A DNA stretch of 64,000 nt from Caulobacteraceae bacterium (GTDB taxonomy: Bacteria; Pseudomonadota; Alphaproteobacteria; Caulobacterales; Caulobacteraceae). The DNA lies in contig JAIEQC010000014.1 in assembly GCA_019748055.1 (NCBI GenBank), forward strand, positions 1 through 64,000. Reading direction: 5' to 3'. A model generated the notes under the pieces. It saw only the letters and a list, made by a program, of their open reading frames with translations, was not told the DNA's origin and ran no database searches. How positions within the stretch are numbered: the stretch's first letter is position 1; the number at the start of each line of letters is the position of its first letter. The position numbers and the translations under genes are program-made. Below, piece after piece: positions 49,217 to 58,582 of the stretch.

Positions 49217-51538
49217 TCATTCCGCCGCGGAAGCGGCGGCCGCGCGCGGCCAGCCGTTGTTGGCGAGGTCGGCGTCGGCGGTCTGCTGCATCGGATCGAC
49301 CATGACCGAGGCCACGGTCTTGTCCGTCACATGCTGCCAGGTGACCGTGCGGTTGTTCTGGCGCCAGATCTCGGCCGGAATCTTCACCGTCTCGGTGGTG
49401 CCGTCGTCATAGGTGAACTGGACGATGATCGGCATCACCACGCCGCCGACGTTGGAGAAGGTCAGGCGGTACAGCTTGCCGTCGAACGACCGGGCGCGGG
49501 CGATCAGGCCGTCGAACTGGCCGTTCTTGGCGGCCGCCCAGGTGCGGCGCTGTTCGTCGGTGATCGGGAACTCGGCCGACCCGTCGTCGGACGGATTGTC
49601 CAGCGTGGGCATGCGCTCGACCAGCGGGACGCGGCCTTCGGCCCGGTCGGCCAGGACGGTGACCGAGGGCGGCTCCGGCGCCGGAGGGGTGGCCGGGCCC
49701 TGGCCCTGCTGTCCGCCGCCGCCCGCGTTCGGCTGTGCCGGCGTGGCGACGACCACGTTGTCCAGCGAGATGTCGACGTGGTCGGTGGAATAGAACCAGC
49801 CACGCCAGAACCAGTCGAGGTCCATGCCCGAGACCTCTTCCATGGTGCGGAAAAAGTCGTACGGCGTGGCGCGCTTGAACTTCCAGCGGCGGCCATATTC
49901 GGCGAATGCGCGGTCGAACAGTTCGCGGCCCATGACAGTCTCGCGCAGGACGGTCAGCGCCACGCCCGGCTTCACATATCCCTCATAGCCGTAGTTGGTC
50001 AGGCTCTGGGCGTTGGTCATCAAAGGCTGCTGGTTCTCGGACAGCATGTGCCGGATGATGCCGCCGCGCGGCTCGCCCGAGGCGTCGAACTCCGCGTCCC
50101 ACAGCTTCTCGGCCTGGAACTCCACGAAGGTGTTGATGCCCTCGTCCATCCAGACCCACTGGCGTTCGTCGGAGTTGACGATCATCGGGAACCAGATGTG
50201 GCCGATCTCGTGGATGATCACGCCGGCCAGGGCGTACTTCACGTCGTCGACGCGCTGGGGTGTGCCGTCGGGCGCGCGCTGGGGGCGGGCGCCGTTGAAC
50301 GTGATCATCGGGTATTCCATCCCGCCGACCGGGCCGTTCACCGACTGGGCCGTGGGATAGGGATAGGGGAAGGTCGCCTCGCCATAGACGTCCAGAGCGT
50401 GGGCGACGGCGCGGGTCGAGACCTGGTCCCACAGGGGACGCGCCTCGCCCGGATAGAAGGACATGGCCATGACCACGGGCATTTCGGGGTCGCCGTTCGG
50501 CACGCCCATGGCGTCCCAGACGAACTTGCGCGAGCTGGCCCAGGCGAAGTCGCGCACGTTATCTGCGCGGAAGGTCCAGGTGCGTGTGCCCTCGACCGAG
50601 CCCAGCTCCGCGGCGGCGGCCTCGGCCGGATTGACGATGTAGACCGGGTCGATGGCGGTGCGGGCGGAGGCGTAGCGGCGGCGCTGCTCGGCCGTCAGGA
50701 CGTCGCGGTCGTTGACCAGCACGCCCGAGGCGGCGACCACGTGGTCGGCCGGGACGGTGATCGACACCTGATAGTCGCCGAACTCCAGCGGGAACTCGGA
50801 CCCCAGATAGGGCAGTTGGTGCCAGCCTTCGTAGTCCGAGAAGGCCGCCAGGCGCGGGAACCACTGGGCCAGTTGGAAGATGCAGTCCGACTGGCCGTCC
50901 GAGGCACGGAAGCACTCATAGCCCGAGCGTCCGCCGGTCAGGTCGCCGTCGCCGATGGCCAGGGTGTAGCCCATGTCGAAGGTGACCCGCTCGCCCGGCT
51001 TCAGCGGGGTGGGAAGGTCGATGCGCATCAGGGCGTCGTTGACCAGGAAGGGGATCGGACGGCCGCGAGTGTCGGCGACGGTCAGGTTGCTGAAGCCGCC
51101 CTCCCAGTCCTCGTAGATCAGCACCTGGGCCACGTCGAAGACGCCGAAGGTGCCTTCGTCGCCGGTGGTCGAGGTGACGCGGTCCATGGAGTTCCGCTTG
51201 AAGCCGTTCTGGTCCAGCAGGATCCAGAGGTAGTCCAGTTCGTGCGGAGAGTTGTTCTGATAGGTGACGCGCTGGCTGCCGGTCAGGCTGCGGCCCGCCT
51301 CGTCCAGACGCACGTCGACGACGTAGTCGACCTTCTGCTGCCAGTAGGCCGGGCCCGGCTCACCGGTGGCGGCGCGATAGACGTTCGGGGTCGGCCAGTC
51401 CTCGCCTTCGAACTGGCGGAAGGCGTCCTCGTACTCGCCCTTGGACTGGTCCACGGCGCCGACGCTGACCTGGGCCTGGGCGGCGGAGGCGAGCAGGGCG
51501 AGGCCGGAGGCGGCCACCATCAAGAGTTTCAGCCGCAT
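49217..51538 (-). CDS. M1 family metallopeptidase
   Basis: Signal peptide; VIIHEIGHIWFPMIVNSDERQWVWMDEGINTFVE (HEXXH..E). Confidence 0.92.
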   Translation of the reverse strand: MRLKLLMVAASGLALLASAAQAQVSVGAVDQSKGEYEDAFRQFEGEDWPTPNVYRAATGEPGPAYWQQKVDYVVDVRLDEAGRSLTGSQRVTYQNNSPHELDYLWILLDQNGFKRNSMDRVTSTTGDEGTFGVFDVAQVLIYEDWEGGFSNLTVADTRGRPIPFLVNDALMRIDLPTPLKPGERVTFDMGYTLAIGDGDLTGGRSGYECFRASDGQSDCIFQLAQWFPRLAAFSDYEGWHQLPYLGSEFPLEFGDYQVSITVPADHVVAASGVLVNDRDVLTAEQRRRYASARTAIDPVYIVNPAEAAAAELGSVEGTRTWTFRADNVRDFAWASSRKFVWDAMGVPNGDPEMPVVMAMSFYPGEARPLWDQVSTRAVAHALDVYGEATFPYPYPTAQSVNGPVGGMEYPMITFNGARPQRAPDGTPQRVDDVKYALAGVIIHEIGHIWFPMIVNSDERQWVWMDEGINTFVEFQAEKLWDAEFDASGEPRGGIIRHMLSENQQPLMTNAQSLTNYGYEGYVKPGVALTVLRETVMGRELFDRAFAEYGRRWKFKRATPYDFFRTMEEVSGMDLDWFWRGWFYSTDHVDISLDNVVVATPAQPNAGGGGQQGQGPATPPAPEPPSVTVLADRAEGRVPLVERMPTLDNPSDDGSAEFPITDEQRRTWAAAKNGQFDGLIARARSFDGKLYRLTFSNVGGVVMPIIVQFTYDDGTTETVKIPAEIWRQNNRTVTWQHVTDKTVASVMVDPMQQTADADLANNGWPRAAAASAAE

Positions 51539-51656
51539 GGTCGTGCTCCGGGTCGGGAAAAGCGTTGAAATCGCGGCGGACCTTAACCCTCGCCGGAACC
51601 GGCGCAAGGCGCGGATGATTACGGAAACGACAGAATGTCGCGCGGCCGGCGCGCGC

Positions 51657-51683
51657 TTGACTGTGCCAGTGTTACAGCATAGT
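51657..51683 (+). promoter_or_regulatory. Candidate promoter/operator upstream of the YerC-his operon
   Basis: TTGACT hexamer 51657-51662; imperfect inverted repeat ACTGTGC-N10-GCATAGT 51660-51683. Confidence 0.4.
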
Positions 51684-51693
51684 GGAACGCGCC

Positions 51694-52011
51694 ATGACCG
51701 ACGCCTTGCCCCGCAACGCCGCCGCCGCGGCCCGCAGCCGCGTGGAACTGTACGACGCCCTGCTGGCGCTGACCACGCGCGAGGAGGTCGACGCCTTCCT
51801 GTCGGACCTGTGCACCCCGGCCGAGGTGCGCGCCTTCGCCGAGCGGTGGCAGGTGGCGCGTCTGCTGGACGCCGGGGGCAAGACCTATCGCGAAATCGCC
51901 GCCGAGGCCCAGGCCAGCCCGACCACGGTCGTGCGGGTCGCCCGCTTCCTGAAGGAGATGCCGCATCAGGGCTACCGCCTGGTGCTGGACCGTCTCGCCG
52001 CCAAACACTGA
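51694..52011 (+). CDS. YerC/YecD family TrpR-like DNA-binding protein
   Basis: LYDALLALTTREEVDAFLSDLCTPAEVRAFAERWQVARLLDAGGKTYREIAAEAQASPTTVVRVARFL. Confidence 0.88.
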   Translation: MTDALPRNAAAAARSRVELYDALLALTTREEVDAFLSDLCTPAEVRAFAERWQVARLLDAGGKTYREIAAEAQASPTTVVRVARFLKEMPHQGYRLVLDRLAAKH

Positions 52012-52021
52012 GTCAAAACCC

Positions 52022-52903
52022 ATGAGTACCGTGAAGGGGCGGCTGCGCATCGCCGTCCAGAAGTCCGGCCGTCTGTCCGAACGCAGCCTCGACCTCGTCC
52101 GCGACGCTGGCCTGAGGGTCGTGAAGGGCACGAACGACCTGCTGTATCGCATCGAGAACGCGCCCATCGACCTGCTGCGGGTGCGCGACGACGACATCCC
52201 GACCTTCGTGGCGGACGGCGTCTGCGACCTGGGTATCGTCGGCGAGAACGTGCTGGAGGAAGGGCGCAACGGCGGGCCGAACGCCGAGGTGGTCATGCCG
52301 CTGGGCTTCGGTCGGTGCACCCTGAAGATCGCCGTGCCGCCGACGCTGGACTACGTCGGTCCGGCGTCGCTGGAGGGGCGACGCGTGGCGACCAGCTATC
52401 CCCGCGTGCTGAAGCGCTGGCTGGCGGAGCAGGGGGTCACCGCCGACGTGGTGACCATGCGCGGCGCGGTCGAGGTGGCCCCCCGGCTGAAGCTGGCGCA
52501 CGCCATCTGCGACCTGGTGTCGACCGGCGCCACGCTGGAGGCCAACGGCCTGCAGGCGCGCGAGACCGTGCTGGACAGCCAGGCGGTGCTGATCCGCTCA
52601 CCGGTCGCGCCGGAACCCGAACTGGCGGACCTTCTGGAGAGCATCGTCGAGCGGATGGCGGGCGTGGTGGCCAGCCAGGGCGCCAAGTACGTGATGCTGA
52701 ACGCACCGCGGGCCAATCTGGACCGGATCACGGCGCTTCTGCCCGGCGCCGGCGCGCCGACCGTGATGCCCCTGTCGGGGCGCGAGGACGCGGTCGCCGT
52801 CCACGCCGTCTGCCAGGAGGCCGTGTTCTGGGAGACGCTGGAGAAGCTGAAGGCCGAGGGGGCGTCCGCCATCCTGGTCCTGCCGATCGAGAAGATGATG
52901 TGA
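52022..52903 (+). CDS. hisG: ATP phosphoribosyltransferase
   Basis: LRIAVQKSGRLSERSLDLVRDAGL, DLGIVGENVLEE, DLVSTGATLEANGL. Confidence 0.95.
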   Translation: MSTVKGRLRIAVQKSGRLSERSLDLVRDAGLRVVKGTNDLLYRIENAPIDLLRVRDDDIPTFVADGVCDLGIVGENVLEEGRNGGPNAEVVMPLGFGRCTLKIAVPPTLDYVGPASLEGRRVATSYPRVLKRWLAEQGVTADVVTMRGAVEVAPRLKLAHAICDLVSTGATLEANGLQARETVLDSQAVLIRSPVAPEPELADLLESIVERMAGVVASQGAKYVMLNAPRANLDRITALLPGAGAPTVMPLSGREDAVAVHAVCQEAVFWETLEKLKAEGASAILVLPIEKMM

Positions 52904-54210
52904 TGAGGCGGTTCGACTGGAGCCAGCTGGACGAGGCCGGGCGACGCGAGGCGCTGGCGCGGCCCGCGCGCCGGGCGGAGGCCCGCGTGACGGACGGCGT
53001 GCGCGCCATTCTGGACGACGTGCAGGCGCGCGGCGGGGCGGCGGTGACCGAGTGGGCGCTGAAGCTGGACGGGCACGCGCCGCGCCGGGTCGTGCTGGAC
53101 GCCCCGACCGTGGCCGAGGCGCGATCGACCCTGCCGCCCGCCGACGTGCGGGCCCTGCGCGTCGCGGCTGACAATGTGCGGGTGTTCCACCAGGCGACGC
53201 GGCCGGAGGACGGCGGCTGGGTCGAGACGACGCCGGGCGTGCGCTCGCGCATCGCGTGGCGGCCGATCCGGTCGGCGGGCATCTATGTCCCCGGCGGCAC
53301 GGCGCCCTTGTTCTCGTCGCTGCTGATGCAGGCGATCCCGGCGCAGGTGGCGGGCGTGCCAGTGCGGGTGGCGGTGACGCCGCCAGCCAGGGACGGCGGC
53401 GTCCATCCGGCGATGATCCTAGCGGGCGCCGAGGCGGGGCTGGAGGAGATCTGGCTGATCGGCGGGGCGCAGGCGATCGCGGCCCTGACGTTCGGGGCCA
53501 CGTTCGACGACGGGGCGATCCCGGCGTGCGACAAGCTGTTCGGCCCCGGCAATGCCTGGGTGGCCGAGGCCAAGAAGCAGGCGGCGGCCCTGCCGGGCGG
53601 CCCGGCAGTGGACATGCCGGCGGGCCCGTCGGAGCTGATGGTCGTGATCGACCGCGACGCGGCGCCCGAGATCGCGGCGGCCGACCTGCTGAGTCAGGCC
53701 GAGCACGACGCGGACGCCCAGGTGGTGCTGGTTTCCACCAGCCGCGCGACGATCGACTACGTTCTGACCGAGGTGGAGACGCAGCTGGCGGACCTGCCGC
53801 GCGCCGACGTCGCACGGGCGTCTCTAGGCGAGGCCCGGGCGATCCTGGTGCGCGACCTGGACGCGGCGCTGGAGGTCATCAACGCCTATGGCCCCGAGCA
53901 CCTGGCGCTGCAGGTCGACGACGCGGAGGCGCTGATCGACGGCATCACCGCCGCCGGCGCCATCTTCGTCGGCCGGCACGCGGCCGAGACGCTGGGCGAC
54001 TATGCCGCCGGGCCCAGCCACGTGCTGCCGACCGACGGCGGGGCGCGCACGCTGGGCGGCATCACGACGGCCAGCTTCATGACGTCGATGTCGGTGCAGA
54101 CCGTGACCGCGCGGGGCGCGGCGGAATTGGGTCCGATCGCGGCGCGGCTGGCGCGGCTGGAGGGGCTGGAGGCGCACGCGCGCGCCGCTGATTTGAGGAG
54201 CGAGGGATGA
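52903..54210 (+). CDS. hisD: Histidinol dehydrogenase
   Basis: RSAGIYVPGGTAPLFSSLLMQAIPA, MPAGPSELMV, LLSQAEHDADAQ. Confidence 0.96.
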   Translation: MRRFDWSQLDEAGRREALARPARRAEARVTDGVRAILDDVQARGGAAVTEWALKLDGHAPRRVVLDAPTVAEARSTLPPADVRALRVAADNVRVFHQATRPEDGGWVETTPGVRSRIAWRPIRSAGIYVPGGTAPLFSSLLMQAIPAQVAGVPVRVAVTPPARDGGVHPAMILAGAEAGLEEIWLIGGAQAIAALTFGATFDDGAIPACDKLFGPGNAWVAEAKKQAAALPGGPAVDMPAGPSELMVVIDRDAAPEIAAADLLSQAEHDADAQVVLVSTSRATIDYVLTEVETQLADLPRADVARASLGEARAILVRDLDAALEVINAYGPEHLALQVDDAEALIDGITAAGAIFVGRHAAETLGDYAAGPSHVLPTDGGARTLGGITTASFMTSMSVQTVTARGAAELGPIAARLARLEGLEAHARAADLRSEG

Positions 54211-55637
54211 CCCTGCCGGCGCCCTTTCCGCCGCTGGTGTCCGGGGCCGAGGGCCTGGACCGCGCGCCGTCGTCGACGGCGGCCGTCGCGGCCCGCATGG
54301 CCGAGGTCTATGGCGTGTCCGCAGATCGCGTCCTGCCGGTGCGCGGGGCGTCGCATGGGCTGGAGCTGATCTTCCGGCTGGCGGCGCGCGACGGCCTGGG
54401 AGTCGAGGCGCCGGACGCGCCGCCGTTCGACGGGCTGGCGAAACTGTACCGCGCCGCGCCCGAAGGCGCCGAGACGCTGGCCGTCATCGTGCGCGGGCTG
54501 GGCGACGCCGAGGCCGTGTCGGAGATGGCGGCGCGCGTGGGGCCGGCCCTGCTGGTGGTTGACGAGGCGCGGGTGGAATTCTCGGACCAGCCGTCGGTCG
54601 TCGGGCTGGTCGACCGGCTCGACAATCTGGTGGTGGTGCGCAGCCTGTCGCTGTCGCATGGGCTGACGGGAGCGCGCGTCGGAGCCTTGATCGCTCGATC
54701 GGAGACTCTCGGGCGGATCGCCGAAGTGCTTGAGCCGCATCCCGTGCCGGAACCCAGCCTGAGGCTTGCTTTGCAGGCGCTGGATCCGTCGCGGGCGGTG
54801 GAGACCGAGGCCCGGATCGCGCGCGTGCGCGAGGAGCGGGCCCGGATGGTCAAAGCCTTGTCGCGCGAGATGTCGGTCGAAGCCGGCGTCGGGCCGGTCA
54901 TCGCCGCACGGCCGACGGACATGGCGGGCGCCCGCGCGGCGCTGGCGCGGCTGGGCGTGGCCGCCGAGGTCGAGGGCGAGCGCCTGCGTCTGCCCGTCTT
55001 CGCCAGGGCCGAGCTGAACGACCGGACGCTGGCGGCCTTCGGACTGGCGGCCGCGGGCCGACCGCACCGGGCGGGTCAGGCCGTGCGCGACACGAAGGAG
55101 ACGCGCATCGTCTGCGCCGTCGATCTGGACGCGACCGGTCCGGTGCGCATCCAGACCGGCGTCGGTTTCTTCGACCACATGCTGGAGCAGGTGGCGGCGC
55201 ACGGCGGCTTCTCGCTGAGCCTGTCGTGCGAGGGCGATCTGCACACAGACCCGCACCACACGATCGAGGACAGCGCCATCGCCCTGGGTCAGGCGCTGAA
55301 GCAGGCGCTGGGCGAGCGGCGCGGCATCGCCCGCTATGGCTTCGTCCTGCCGATGGACGAGGCCGAGGCGAAGGTGTCGATCGACTTGTCCGGAAGGCCC
55401 TACCCGGTGTTCGAGGGCGATTTCGCCACGCCCTTCATAGGGGAATACCGGACCGACCTGACGGCGCACGTGATCCGCAGTCTGGCGGAGCATCTGGGCG
55501 CGGCGATCCACGTCTCGGTGACCGGGCAGGACGACCACCACAAGACCGAGGCGGTCTACAAGGCGCTGGGTCGCGCCCTGCGTCAGGCGATCCGCGTCGA
55601 GGGCGAGGCCGTGCCGTCGACCAAGGGGGTGCTGTGA
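54207..55637 (+). CDS. hisB: Fusion: N-terminal degenerate HisC-like aminotransferase domain + C-terminal imidazoleglycerol-phosphate dehydratase
   Basis: C-terminal HisB motifs GVGFFDHMLEQVAAHG, DPHHTIEDSAIALGQAL, DDHHKTEAVYKALGRAL; N-terminal LLVVDEARVEFSDQ...VVVRSLSLSHGLTGARVGALIA resembles HisC but lacks the PLP Lys. Confidence 0.9.
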   Translation: MTLPAPFPPLVSGAEGLDRAPSSTAAVAARMAEVYGVSADRVLPVRGASHGLELIFRLAARDGLGVEAPDAPPFDGLAKLYRAAPEGAETLAVIVRGLGDAEAVSEMAARVGPALLVVDEARVEFSDQPSVVGLVDRLDNLVVVRSLSLSHGLTGARVGALIARSETLGRIAEVLEPHPVPEPSLRLALQALDPSRAVETEARIARVREERARMVKALSREMSVEAGVGPVIAARPTDMAGARAALARLGVAAEVEGERLRLPVFARAELNDRTLAAFGLAAAGRPHRAGQAVRDTKETRIVCAVDLDATGPVRIQTGVGFFDHMLEQVAAHGGFSLSLSCEGDLHTDPHHTIEDSAIALGQALKQALGERRGIARYGFVLPMDEAEAKVSIDLSGRPYPVFEGDFATPFIGEYRTDLTAHVIRSLAEHLGAAIHVSVTGQDDHHKTEAVYKALGRALRQAIRVEGEAVPSTKGVL

Positions 55638-56233
55638 GCACGGTCGCGGTCGTCGCCTACGGCGCCGGCAACGTCGCCTCCGTGCGGTTCGCGCTGGAGC
55701 GGCTAGGGGCGGTGGTGAGGCTGGTCTCGACGGCGGCGGAGATCGTGGCGGCCGAACGGCTGATCCTGCCCGGCGTGGGCGCGGCGGGCTATGCGATGGC
55801 GCGGCTGACGGAACTGGGGCTCGTCGAGGCGATCCGGGCGTTCCCGCGCCCGCTGCTGGGCGTTTGCCTGGGCCAGCAGTTGCTGTTCGAGCGCAGCGAC
55901 GAGGGCGAGGCGGAGATGCTGGGGCTGATCCCCGGGCGAGTCGCCCGAATGGAGCCGGGGCCGTCACGGCCCGTGCCGCATATGGGCTGGTCGCGGCTGG
56001 AGGTCGTGCGCGACGATCCGTTGTTGGACGGGCTGGCCGACGAGGCATGGGCCTATTTCGTGCACGGCTTCGTCTGCCCCGACGGTCCGGCGACGCTGGC
56101 GCGGGCGGAGTACGGCGGGCCGGTGCCCGCGGTGGTGCGCGCCGGGAACCGCTGGGGCTGCCAGTTCCACCCGGAGCGGTCGAGCGCGGCCGGGGCGCGG
56201 ATTCTTAAGAACTTTCTGGAGCTGCCCGCGTGA
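55634..56233 (+). CDS. hisH: Imidazole glycerol phosphate synthase, glutamine amidotransferase subunit
   Basis: YGAGNVASVRFALERLG, LLGVCLGQQLLFE, GCQFHPERSS; GTG start. Confidence 0.95.
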   Translation: MSTVAVVAYGAGNVASVRFALERLGAVVRLVSTAAEIVAAERLILPGVGAAGYAMARLTELGLVEAIRAFPRPLLGVCLGQQLLFERSDEGEAEMLGLIPGRVARMEPGPSRPVPHMGWSRLEVVRDDPLLDGLADEAWAYFVHGFVCPDGPATLARAEYGGPVPAVVRAGNRWGCQFHPERSSAAGARILKNFLELPA

Positions 56234-56961
56234 TCGTCTACCCCGCCATCGACCTGAGGGACGGCGCCTGCGTGCGGCTGATGCACGGGCGGTTCGATCA
56301 GGTGACGCGATATGACGACGACCCCGCCGCGCGGCTGGCGGCGTTCGTCGAGGCGGGCGCGGAATGGGTGCATGTGGTGGACCTCGACGGTGCGCAGGCG
56401 GGTCGGGCGGTTCAGCACGGCCTGATCGGGCGGCTGGCGCGGTCCGCCGAGGTGCGCATCCAGTCCGGCGGCGGGGTGCGCTCGCGCGAGGACGTGGCGG
56501 CCCTGCTGGACGCAGGCGTGGCGCGGGTCGTGGTCGGCTCGCAGGCCGTGACGGCGCCTGGGGCGGTGGCGGACTGGCTGACGGAATTCGGGGCCGAGCG
56601 GATCGCCCTGGCGCTGGACGTCAATGTGAGGGACGGCGTGCCGGTGCCGGCGCTGAAGGGCTGGACCGAGGCGGCCACTGTCGATCTGTGGGCGGCGCTG
56701 GACCGGTTTTCGGAAGGGACGGCGCGGCACGTGCTGGTCACCGACGTCGGGCGCGACGGGGCCCTGACCGGGCCCAATCTGGAGCTGCTGGCCGAGATCG
56801 TGCGGCGGAGGCCGGACCTGCAGGTGCAGGCTTCGGGCGGCGTGGCGGTGACGTCGGACCTGACGGCTGCCCGCGACGCGGGCTGCGCCGGCGCCATCGT
56901 CGGCCGGGCGATCTATGAGGGCCGCTTCACGGTCGAGCAGGTGCTGGAGGCCGTGCGATGA
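56230..56961 (+). CDS. hisA: Phosphoribosylformimino-5-aminoimidazole carboxamide ribotide isomerase
   Basis: [43 protein letters not shown]. Confidence 0.95.
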   Translation: MIVYPAIDLRDGACVRLMHGRFDQVTRYDDDPAARLAAFVEAGAEWVHVVDLDGAQAGRAVQHGLIGRLARSAEVRIQSGGGVRSREDVAALLDAGVARVVVGSQAVTAPGAVADWLTEFGAERIALALDVNVRDGVPVPALKGWTEAATVDLWAALDRFSEGTARHVLVTDVGRDGALTGPNLELLAEIVRRRPDLQVQASGGVAVTSDLTAARDAGCAGAIVGRAIYEGRFTVEQVLEAVR

Positions 56962-57725
56962 CGGCGCGGCGGATCATCCCCTGTCTGGACGTGAAGGACG
57001 GGCGGGTCGTGAAGGGCGTGCGCTTCGAGGGGCACCGCGACATGGGCGACGCCGCCGAACTGGCCGCGCGCTATCGCGACGAGGGCGCCGACGAACTGGT
57101 CTTCTACGACATCACGGCCAGTCCGCAGGGGCGGACGCTGGATTATGGCTGGGTCGAGAGCGTGGCGCGCCTGCTGGACATCCCGTTTTGCGTGGCCGGC
57201 GGCATCCGTACGGTGGAGCAGGCGGCGCGGTGCCTGGAGCATGGGGCGGACAAGGTGTCGATCAACTCGCCGGCGCTGGAGCGGCCGGAGCTGATCGCCG
57301 AAATGGCCGAACGGCTGGGTCAGCAATGCGTGGTCGTGGGCGTCGACAGTCGCAAGGTCGGCGACGACTGGATGGTGCACCAGTACACGGGCGATCCGAC
57401 CGCCAGCCGGGGCGCGGGGCGGCGCACGCTGGATTGGATCGTGGAGGCGCAGGCGCTGGGCGCCGGCGAGATCGTGCTGAACTGCATGGACGAGGACGGC
57501 GTGCGGCGCGGCTATGACCTGGAGCAGCTGACGGCGGCGCGGGCGAGGCTGACGATCCCGCTGGTGGCGTCGGGCGGCGCGGGGTCGGCGGCGCATTTCG
57601 TCGAGGTGTTCGAGACGGCGGACGTGTCCGGAGCGCTGGCCGCGAGCGTGTTTCACACGGGGGCCGTGCGCATTCCGGAGCTGAAGACGGAGCTGGCGCG
57701 CGCTGGCGTGGAGGTGAGGCCATGA
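56958..57725 (+). CDS. hisF: Imidazole glycerol phosphate synthase, cyclase subunit
   Basis: [47 protein letters not shown]. Confidence 0.96.
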   Translation: MTARRIIPCLDVKDGRVVKGVRFEGHRDMGDAAELAARYRDEGADELVFYDITASPQGRTLDYGWVESVARLLDIPFCVAGGIRTVEQAARCLEHGADKVSINSPALERPELIAEMAERLGQQCVVVGVDSRKVGDDWMVHQYTGDPTASRGAGRRTLDWIVEAQALGAGEIVLNCMDEDGVRRGYDLEQLTAARARLTIPLVASGGAGSAAHFVEVFETADVSGALAASVFHTGAVRIPELKTELARAGVEVRP

Positions 57726-58342
57726 TCGATTCGAATGCGCTGAATTTCGACAAGGGCGGCGGTCTGATTCCCGCCGTGGTGCAGGACATCGACACCCTGC
57801 AGGTGCTGACCCTCGCCTACATGGACCGCGCCGCGCTGGAGGAGACGATCGTGAGCGGCGAGGCGACCTTCTTCTCCCGCTCGCGCGGCGGGCGCTGGCG
57901 CAAGGGCGAGACGTCGGGCGACCGGCTGTTCGTCCGGCAGATCGTCGCCGACTGCGACGGCGACGCCCTGGTGGTGAAGGTGCGGCCGGTGGGGAACGCC
58001 TGCCACCTGAACCGCGTCAGCTGCTTCGGGGACGAGGACGCGCCGGGGATGGGCCGCCTGGCCCGGCTGGAGCGCACGATCGCTGACCGTGCCGAGGCCG
58101 ACCCCGCCGAGAGCTGGACCGCGCGCCTGCTGGCCGAGGGGCCGAAGCGGGCCGCGCAGAAAGTGGGCGAAGAGGGCGTTGAGACGGCGCTGGCCGGGGC
58201 GGCGGGCGACGACGCCGAGCTGGCATCCGAAGCCGCGGACCTGATCTACCACCTGCTTGTCCTGCTGAAGGCGCGCGGCCTCTCGTCGCAGGACGTGCTG
58301 GATGTGCTGGCGGCGCGAGCCCGGAAATCGGCCACTGCGTGA
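57722..58342 (+). CDS. hisIE: Bifunctional phosphoribosyl-AMP cyclohydrolase/phosphoribosyl-ATP diphosphatase
   Basis: His[27 protein letters not shown]...[10 protein letters not shown]; His[13 protein letters not shown]...[11 protein letters not shown]. Confidence 0.93.
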   Translation: MIDSNALNFDKGGGLIPAVVQDIDTLQVLTLAYMDRAALEETIVSGEATFFSRSRGGRWRKGETSGDRLFVRQIVADCDGDALVVKVRPVGNACHLNRVSCFGDEDAPGMGRLARLERTIADRAEADPAESWTARLLAEGPKRAAQKVGEEGVETALAGAAGDDAELASEAADLIYHLLVLLKARGLSSQDVLDVLAARARKSATA

Positions 58343-58524
58343 GTTCAGGACGGCGATTTCAGCGGCTCCTCACAGGCCGCTCATGCCGCGAGGGCGGGGA
58401 TCGGCGTTCTTCCAGATCGTTTTGCGCCGGGTCTCCGGCGTCTCCGCGTTCACCAGTTCCCTAAAGGCTCCCGTCGTATCCCTGCCTTCCATTGCCAAAA
58501 ATTCAGGGGCGCGACGGAAATCGG

Positions 58525-58536
58525 CCGTCTAGACGG
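58525..58536. promoter_or_regulatory. Perfect 12-bp palindrome CCGTCTAGACGG upstream of TonB receptor
   Basis: Direct reading; 46 bp before ATG 58583. Confidence 0.35.
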
Positions 58537-58582
58537 TTCAACGACGTCCTCCCGACCTCAACCTCCCTCTCAGGTTTCGAAC

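Noticed and set aside
49163-51568. 801-aa plus-strand ORF opposite the M1 peptidase
   Set aside because: Shadow ORF from high GC3; low-complexity H/D/V/G/R-rich translation, no motifs, while the minus strand carries a clear HEXXH peptidase.
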